A stretch of 39,824 bases of DNA from an uncultured Lachnospiraceae bacterium (GTDB taxonomy: Bacteria; Bacillota; Clostridia; Lachnospirales; Lachnospiraceae): the NCBI GenBank assembly GCA_910585765.1, contig CAJUES010000031.1, forward strand, positions 1 through 39,824. The letters run 5' to 3'. The translations under genes and the position numbers were made by a program. Below the pieces are notes generated by a model, which saw only the letters and a list, made by a program, of their open reading frames with translations, ran no database searches and was not told where the DNA came from. Shown one piece after another: positions 34,117 to 39,824 of this stretch; position 1 is the stretch's first letter; each line of letters begins with the position of its first letter.

Positions 34117-34893
34117 CTAAATCTGATCCCGCACCCAGAATACCGCTTCCAGCAGCGCATAGATGACCGGCTGGTGCAGCATGTAGATCGCAAAAGAATG
34201 TCTGCCCAGCCACTCTGCCGTCCGCCAGACACTGTCCTCAAAAAAGTGCATACACTTTTTTGCATTCAAAATGCGAAAGGTAAAATACCCCGCAGTGAAC
34301 AAAAATACCCAGGGGATCAGCGAAAAATAATCTGTCGAGTAAAATGTCTTATCGGGAAACCCGAGATAAGCCGTAAACGTATTCTGATACAATCGATCGG
34401 GAATCCTGATAAAGTGCCACTTTTCAAAGCCGAGATACCGTTCATTGACATTCCTCGTCATGAAGAACAAAAACCCGCTGACCGACAGTCCGACGGCTGC
34501 CGGAATCCTGCGGATCCACTTGTCAAGTGCATTCAGCGCCAGCATACAGGAACCTATGAGCGTCAGCACGCCAAAAACGACCTTGCTCTGCGGCATGACT
34601 ATCACAGTCAACAGCGTGATCACTGCGCCCCCCAGAAAGACGGTAATACCCCGTTTCCATGTGCGGCTGCCAAGTGACCAGCAAAACCCTGACAGAAAGA
34701 TAAAAGTCCAGCAGATTCCCTGCTGCCAGGCATAAGCCCCCCTTGACTTGTACCAGTTCCAGTCGACCTGGTACAGATAGACCAGATCCCATACGGCATG
34801 GTACGCGATCATGTTCAGCAGCGCGATGCCGCGGATGCCGTCCAGCTTTTCGTACCGTTTTCTCACAATATCGTGCCCTTTGTTCTCACTCAT
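34117..34893 (-). CDS. DUF1624/heparan-alpha-glucosaminide N-acetyltransferase-like membrane protein
   Basis: This 258-residue protein is mostly membrane helices (about seven). It begins with the family motif KLDGIRGIALLNMIAYHAVWDL, including the HxxxD-type segment shared by acyltransferase-3 and HGSNAT-like proteins. The end has LGRHSFAIYMLHQPVIY, another family landmark. GGAGAG lies 8 nt before the ATG. It ends 13 nt before the siroheme synthase start and is probably co-transcribed with it. A role in acylating cell-envelope glycans is plausible but not shown. Confidence 0.88.
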   Translation of the reverse strand: MSENKGHDIVRKRYEKLDGIRGIALLNMIAYHAVWDLVYLYQVDWNWYKSRGAYAWQQGICWTFIFLSGFCWSLGSRTWKRGITVFLGGAVITLLTVIVMPQSKVVFGVLTLIGSCMLALNALDKWIRRIPAAVGLSVSGFLFFMTRNVNERYLGFEKWHFIRIPDRLYQNTFTAYLGFPDKTFYSTDYFSLIPWVFLFTAGYFTFRILNAKKCMHFFEDSVWRTAEWLGRHSFAIYMLHQPVIYALLEAVFWVRDQI

Positions 34894-35140
34894 AGTATGT
34901 ACTCTCCATCTTCATTCGCCTCATATAACTACATATCAACTATATACCAATATTGCTGTACAGTTCCTTTCCTTTCATAAAAGACTGCTATCTTTCATTT
35001 TTAGAGTTGTCTTGTCTATATTAAAATAATTAATAATATAAATAACTGTCAAAAACCCGATCAATAGTCGCGTGATCCACGGACGCTGCACTGTCAGGAT
35101 CATGGGATTTTGATAATACATTTATACAAAGGAGAAAACT

Positions 35141-36271
35141 ATGGGAAGACATGGAGAAAACATCCGGCATCGCAAGAGCGATGGCAGGTGGGAAGGACGC
35201 TACAAGGTATATCAGGAAGAAAAGAACGGCTATGTATACCGCTCTGTATATGGGCACACATACGCCGAAGTCAGGGAGAAGCTCTCGATCAAGCAGCTGG
35301 CCGCCAAAAAAATACTCCCAGGCGGCAGTCTGGAGATGGACAGCGCTGCCCTGTTCTCGCAGGCAGCCACCGAGTGGCTTGAGCTGATCCGGGAAAAATG
35401 CAAATACTCAACCTACGTAAAATACGACACGGTCTATCGGACACACCTCGCCGAGCTTTTGGGCGACTGTCCCCTGATGGATGTCTCGGACACCAGACTG
35501 CAGGCAGAGATCCCCGACAATTTGTCCGAGAACACGCAAAAGAGCATTTACTGTGTCGCAAACCAGATATTGCGCTATGTGAACAGCCGGTATCGCATCA
35601 GCGTTCCCATCCTGGTAAGATTATCCAGCCACACAGAGAGAAAAACCATTGAGATCCTATCCGTGGCAGAGCAGATAAAGCTTTTTAACTGCATCTACAC
35701 CGACATGGACAAATACAAAATCGCGATCTCGCTCTCTCTGCACCTCGGACTGCGGTTGGGTGAGATCTGCGCCCTGAAATGGATCGATATCGACTTCGAA
35801 AACCTGACAATGACGATCAGCCACACGGTACAGCGGATCACTGCGACAGATCCGACAGACGAGGCGTCGAGGACGAATCTCCTGGAAAGCGACCCCAAGA
35901 GTGACTGCTCCAGGCGGATCATTCCCGTAACCTGCGAGATCCTGCACATGCTTGACCAAATCCATGATGACCAGCCGTACATTTTCGGCGGGACAAAACC
36001 ATTGGAACCAAGAACCATGCAGTACCAGTTCAAAAGGATCCTGAGAGAGGCATCGATCTCCGAGAGGAATTTTCATATACTGCGCCACACATTTGCAACA
36101 AACTGTGTGGAGAAAGGAATCGACGTGAAAAGTCTCAGCGAGATCTTAGGGCACTCCGATGTCAGGATCACCCTGAACCGCTACGTGCATCCGACCATGG
36201 ACGCCAAGCGGCTGCAGCTGGAGCAGCTGGTTCACTTTTACAGTCAGATTTGTGAGCAGGCGCAGCATTAA
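35141..36271 (+). CDS. tyrosine recombinase/integrase
   Basis: This 376-residue enzyme has an AP2-like N-terminal DNA-binding region (GRWEGRYKVY, YVYRSVYGHTYAEV), a core-binding SAM-like domain and a complete catalytic set: R205 (LGLRLGE), K253 (DPKSD), H312-x-x-R315 (HILRHT), H338 (LGHSD) and Y348 (LNRYVH). AAAGGAG lies 6 nt before the ATG. It is the only clear plus-strand gene, and its stop overlaps the converging dehydrogenase gene by 4 nt. No excisionase, phage or conjugation genes and no attachment site are visible. It might be an element relic, or a domesticated recombinase that could act on the inverted sites near 20.3-20.7 kb. That link is speculative. Confidence 0.93.
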   Translation: MGRHGENIRHRKSDGRWEGRYKVYQEEKNGYVYRSVYGHTYAEVREKLSIKQLAAKKILPGGSLEMDSAALFSQAATEWLELIREKCKYSTYVKYDTVYRTHLAELLGDCPLMDVSDTRLQAEIPDNLSENTQKSIYCVANQILRYVNSRYRISVPILVRLSSHTERKTIEILSVAEQIKLFNCIYTDMDKYKIAISLSLHLGLRLGEICALKWIDIDFENLTMTISHTVQRITATDPTDEASRTNLLESDPKSDCSRRIIPVTCEILHMLDQIHDDQPYIFGGTKPLEPRTMQYQFKRILREASISERNFHILRHTFATNCVEKGIDVKSLSEILGHSDVRITLNRYVHPTMDAKRLQLEQLVHFYSQICEQAQH

Positions 36272-37338
36272 GCGCCTGTCTCTATCATCACTTTGACGTA
36301 CTCCTGCAGCTTGTCCCGCATGATCAGCAGCCCCTGGTCCAGAGCATCCAGCGGAAAACCGTGTGTGATGCTCTGTTCCGGGCGGATTCTCTCCCGCTGC
36401 AGCCTGTCGAGCACATAGTGCCAGTCATCCTCCCTGTCATGCCTGAACGATGAATTCCAGCTCCCCTTTACTGTCAGCTGGTCGCGCAGGATCTTCCAGT
36501 ACAGGTTTTTCTCAAATGCCATATCCGAAGCCGGGTTTCCGACAAGCTGCACGGTTCCGTCTGGCGCCGTGCCCATGACCGCGCCCGCCACCGTCTCATT
36601 TTTGCCGACACATTCAAAGAAGACATCGACGCCGGTACCGCCTGTCTGCGCCGTCAGCCAGCCCTGCGCGCCCCCTTCTCTGTTGTCGTAAAAGTGTTCC
36701 GCACCAACGCCGAGCGCCAACGCAGTCCTCTTCTGAAAGTCTTTATTTCCGATCACATACAGATTCGAGTATCCCGCCTCGATCAAAAACATAGCAAGCA
36801 GTATGCCGATCGTGCCAAAGCCACAGACCGCGATCGGCATGCCCCGATCCGCGTCATCCGGGATCGCACTGCGCATGGCGTGGACCGCCACCGCCATCGG
36901 CTCCATCATCGCCGCCTGTCTGTACGACACGTTGCCCGGCAGCCTGATCAGATTCCACTCCGGCACCGTGACATACTCCGCAAATCCGCCGTCCCTGCGC
37001 GAACCGAGATAGCTGTAACCGCGGCACAGCTCGTAGTGCTGTTTTCTGCACGGCGGACAGTTCCTGCAGGGGATCAGCGGAAAGACACCGACGCGCTGAT
37101 CCTGCCACCGCTCATCCACCTTTTTGCCCAGCCGAACGACCTGTCCCGCAAATTCATGACCCGGGATCAGCGGGTGGACGTGCGCACCGGTCCGATAGAT
37201 CCTCGGGATATCCGAGCCGCAGATGCCCGCCGCCTTTACCGCGACAAGCACTTCATTTTCCGCCGGCTCAGGTCTGTCCGCCTCCTCCAGGTGTATCGCG
37301 CCGATATCATGCAAAACCCATGCCTTCATCTCTCTCAT
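36268..37338 (-). CDS. zinc-dependent MDR alcohol dehydrogenase, TarJ/GatD-like
   Basis: This 356-residue medium-chain dehydrogenase has catalytic-zinc ligands in AGICGSDIPR and PGHEFAG, four structural-zinc cysteines (CRNCPPCRKQHYELC) and an NAD(P) loop CGFGTIGIL. It is 24 nt downstream of a cytidylyltransferase, the arrangement of TarJ with TarI, which together reduce ribulose 5-phosphate to ribitol 5-phosphate and activate it as CDP-ribitol. By sequence alone it could equally be a galactitol-1-phosphate-type dehydrogenase; the neighbour favours TarJ. An ATG three codons in (37329) is an alternative start. Confidence 0.82.
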   Translation of the reverse strand: MREMKAWVLHDIGAIHLEEADRPEPAENEVLVAVKAAGICGSDIPRIYRTGAHVHPLIPGHEFAGQVVRLGKKVDERWQDQRVGVFPLIPCRNCPPCRKQHYELCRGYSYLGSRRDGGFAEYVTVPEWNLIRLPGNVSYRQAAMMEPMAVAVHAMRSAIPDDADRGMPIAVCGFGTIGILLAMFLIEAGYSNLYVIGNKDFQKRTALALGVGAEHFYDNREGGAQGWLTAQTGGTGVDVFFECVGKNETVAGAVMGTAPDGTVQLVGNPASDMAFEKNLYWKILRDQLTVKGSWNSSFRHDREDDWHYVLDRLQRERIRPEQSITHGFPLDALDQGLLIMRDKLQEYVKVMIETGA

Positions 37339-37362
37339 CTGTCCCTTCTGATCGATTTATCG

Positions 37363-38070
37363 TCATCTGCTGTTGAAACGCTCTGCAGCCAGCCTGCGGA
37401 AACGCTCCAGATCGCTCCTGGTCGTTATCTTGATGTTGCCCTCGTCGCCGGGAATCATGGCTATGTCCATACCCGCCATGACCGCAGGCTCTGTCGAACC
37501 GTTGATCTGTCTGATCCGATCCGGGCAAAGCCTTCGGTTCGCCTCATAGTACAGCCCGATCCGAAACGCCTCCGGCGCCTGTCCCGCATAGATCTCCGTC
37601 CTCTCCAGCAATGCGCTGACTGTCCTGCCATCCACACTCCTGTACACCGTATCCTTCATGGGCAGCACGGGCATGGCGCCATCGTGGCCTTCCACCGCCC
37701 TCACGCAGTCCGTGATCATCTGTTCCGAGAGGAGCGGCCGCGCCGCATCGTGGATCAGCACCACGCCGGAATCATCGGCATAGTTTCTGATATCATCCAG
37801 CCCGTGACAGATGGACAGCTGGCGGTTCTCGCCCGGAAGGGAAAAGCCGCGGAATTTTCTGCCGGCATCGTACTTTTCCAGCCAGCCCGCAATTGTCTCC
37901 TGCCACTCCTGCGCTGCCACGATCTGTATCGCATGGATCTCCCTGTGGCGGGACAACCGCTCAACACAATACGAAATGACAGGTCTGTCATTCACTTCGA
38001 TATACTGTTTGGGAATATCCGCGCCCAGACGGACGCCGCTTCCCCCCGACAGAATCAGTGCAACTGTCAT
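37363..38070 (-). CDS. IspD/TarI-family cytidylyltransferase
   Basis: This 235-residue protein has the IspD/TarI nucleotide-binding motif LSGGSGVRLGADIPKQY and VLIHDAARPLLS. IspD makes CDP-methylerythritol; TarI makes CDP-ribitol. Pairing with a TarJ-like dehydrogenase favours TarI, and a CDP-polyol would suit the CDP-glycerol-polymerase-like transferase at 16.8-18.2 kb. I use the ATG at 38070, with GAGGG 6 nt upstream, rather than a GTG four codons earlier. Confidence 0.88.
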   Translation of the reverse strand: MTVALILSGGSGVRLGADIPKQYIEVNDRPVISYCVERLSRHREIHAIQIVAAQEWQETIAGWLEKYDAGRKFRGFSLPGENRQLSICHGLDDIRNYADDSGVVLIHDAARPLLSEQMITDCVRAVEGHDGAMPVLPMKDTVYRSVDGRTVSALLERTEIYAGQAPEAFRIGLYYEANRRLCPDRIRQINGSTEPAVMAGMDIAMIPGDEGNIKITTRSDLERFRRLAAERFNSR

Positions 38071-38102
38071 GAAGTCCCTCACTACCTTTTTATTGATTTA
38101 TT

Positions 38103-39783
38103 TTATAGTTCTTTTTTATTGATCCTTTTCGCCTTTTTGGACTTGCTGAGATTGTATTTCATCTCATACGCCTCAAAGAGCTCCCTGTACATACGGTTGT
38201 TCATCTCGCGGATGCTCTTCTGGTACTCGTGGGTGTCGAAATCCTGTTTCTCCGACTCCAGGAGCGCGACTGCCACGTTGGAGCAGTGCGCGCCGATCCG
38301 CTCAAAATCGGTCAGAATATTGTTGAAGGCAAATCCCTGCTTCAACTCGCATTTGCCGTTGCGAAGACGCGTGATATGCCTTGATTTCAGCTCGTTGCAG
38401 AGCGCGTTGATGAGCTCTCTCAGGGGTTCCACCCGGATCGCCAGATCGATATCGTCATACGCAAACGAGTCCACTGTGATATCAAGGATCTCCCGGACTG
38501 CCGCCCCCAGGACAGACAGCTCATACGTCGCCTCGTCCGAGAAGGATATCTTCTTCTCATAGAGCTCGTTCGCCGATTTTGACAGGTTTACCGCGTGATC
38601 GCCCAGACGCTCGAAATCGCTGATCGTATGCAGGAATATGGAGACCTGCTTAGACTGGCTCTCCGTCATGTCGCGCCCTGTCAGCTGCATGAGATACGTG
38701 CCGAGCTTGTCCTCGTACTTGTCGATCAGATTTTCCTTCTCCTGCACTTTGTTGTAGCGATCCTCCGAATAATTGTCAAACAGCCCCATCGCGCGCGCGA
38801 TATTTTTCCTCGCCTTCTTCGCCATGCCGTTCATGGCAGTGTGGCTCTGACCGATCGCGAGCGCCGGGTATTTGAGGAAACGCTCCTCGAGCAGGTCGAA
38901 ATCCGCCTGCTCCTCCCTGTCCTCCTCGGTGTCCTTCACCAGCGCAAACACAAGCCTCTCGATCCACTTGATGAACGGGAACAGGATCATGACTGTCGCC
39001 AGCCGGAACACCGTGTTCAAGATCGCGATCGCGATCGGACTCATCGTCATATCCATGAAGTCAAACCGGACGATCGCATTGACCGAATAGAATGCGACTG
39101 CCCAGAAGACCATGCCGAACAGGTCATTCATCAGATAGATGAGCGCCGTCCGCTTGCCGTTCTTGTTCGTTCCGATCGAGGAGAGGAGTACCGGGCACGC
39201 CGCACCCACACCGATACCGAGCGTGATCGGAAACGCAGATGCGAACGTGATCGCCCCTGTCACGGAAAGCGCCTGCAGGATACCGATCGACGCGGAGGCA
39301 CTCTGCAGCACCGCCGTGAACGCGATGCCGACCAGTATGCCCATGAAGGGATTGGAAAACATGGTGAGTGTATTGACAAAATGCGGGTTCTCCTTCAGCG
39401 GCGACACCGCCCCGCTCATACTCTGCATGCCGAACATCAATATCGAAAATCCAAGCATGATATCACCGATATTTTTGTAGGTGCTCTTCTTCGAGACCAT
39501 CTTGAACAGGATACCGATGATGGAGACCACTGCCGAGATCGTCGTTGTGGACAGAAGCTGCGCGATACCGCTCGAGCCTTCTATGTAGGACAGGCAGAGG
39601 ATCCAGCCGGTGATGCTCGTACCGATGTTGGCTCCCATGATGATGCCGATCGCCTGTGCCACCTTCATCATGCCCGAATTCACGAAACCGACGACCATGA
39701 CCGTCGTCGCCGACGAGGACTGTATGATCGCCGTGACCGCTGTCCCTAAAAGCACACCTTTGATCGGTGTGTTCGTCAGCTTG
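38103..39783 (-). CDS. Na/Pi cotransporter family protein with PhoU-like tail, 5' partial
   Basis: The real protein begins mid-sequence at KLTNTPIKG; the first residues of the open frame (MCDWSSDVCSSDL) are translated sequencing adapter. The membrane part has the duplicated NptA signatures QSSSATTVMVVG and QSASASIGILQ in inverted-repeat helices. The cytoplasmic C-terminal 220 residues are helical and PhoU-like, as in many bacterial NptA homologues. It imports phosphate with sodium or regulates phosphate balance. Probably only the first membrane helix is missing. It ends 33 nt before the TarI-like ATG and may be co-transcribed with it. Confidence 0.92.
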
Positions 39784-39824
39784 AGATCGGAAGAGCACAC
39801 GTCTGAACTCCAGTCACACAAACA
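39784..39824 (+). other. Illumina TruSeq adapter contamination
   Basis: From 39784 the sequence reads AGATCGGAAGAGCACACGTC and continues as the standard read-1 adapter to the CAGTCAC ending at 39817. The final 7 bases (39818-39824) are probably the start of an index. This is not genomic DNA. Confidence 0.97.

Noticed and set aside
36694..38562. 622-codon plus-strand open frame
   Set aside because: It is antisense to three recognisable genes (TarJ-like, TarI-like, Na/Pi cotransporter) and its translation is Arg/His-rich, typical of GC-rich antisense frames.
38595..39749. 384-codon plus-strand open frame
   Set aside because: Antisense shadow of the Na/Pi cotransporter; very rich in Arg, Asp and His.
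1..39783. tRNA, rRNA or known riboswitch
   Set aside because: I saw no tRNA cloverleaf, rRNA segment or recognisable riboswitch core; a covariance-model scan would be decisive.

Overview
The window is a Gram-positive, Clostridia-type contig, most like a gut Lachnospiraceae. Support: strong AGGAGG-type ribosome sites, dense minus-strand operons with ATGA overlaps, a tandem SBP-GGDEF-EAL sensor, an N-acetyltransferase-like DUF1624 protein, plant-glycan enzymes, and no outer-membrane genes. I cannot fix genus or species. Almost every gene is on the minus strand; the one clear exception is a tyrosine integrase. Base composition is mosaic: the far left is AT-rich and the right half is GC-rich. The last 41 bases are Illumina adapter, so the right edge is an assembly artefact and the last gene is cut.

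Layout from left to right. (1) 1-18170: a minus-strand surface-glycan biosynthesis cluster. In transcription order it holds a CDP-glycerol-polymerase-like transferase, a GmhA-like sugar isomerase, an NAD epimerase, a nucleotidyltransferase-kinase fusion of HldE type, two radical SAM/SPASM enzymes, a split transketolase, a methyltransferase, a DegT aminotransferase, a second SDR, a WbuC-like cupin, a NodU-type O-carbamoyltransferase, a small unknown protein and two tandem SGNH proteins. The logic fits production and activation of a heptose-type or related unusual sugar that is then aminated, methylated, carbamoylated and perhaps acylated. (2) 18171-20919: a control-like region. It holds a full-length TnpB-like protein that appears to have lost all three RuvC catalytic acids, structured DNA 3' of it that could encode its guide RNA, and a 318-bp segment bounded by two inverted, perfect 30-bp sites. 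Each site has 10-bp arms around a 7-bp spacer, the architecture of a tyrosine-recombinase crossover site. (3) 20920-22506: an AAA-ATPase/PD-(D/E)XK protein with its own terminator. (4) 22617-27031: a GH74-GH31 pair, probably for xyloglucan oligosaccharides. (5) 27385-34893: M14 peptidase, metF coupled to a c-di-GMP phosphodiesterase, siroheme synthase and a DUF1624 membrane protein. (6) 35141-39783: lone integrase (+), a TarJ/TarI-like CDP-ribitol pair and a truncated Na/Pi cotransporter.

The main candidate for a new system is region 2. A putative DNA-inversion switch lies directly upstream of a nuclease-dead, presumably RNA-guided TnpB homologue, and both lie directly upstream of the surface-glycan operon. 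Phase variation of an RNA-guided regulator, or of the whole operon, is a testable reading. The parts are visible in the sequence; the mechanism is inference.
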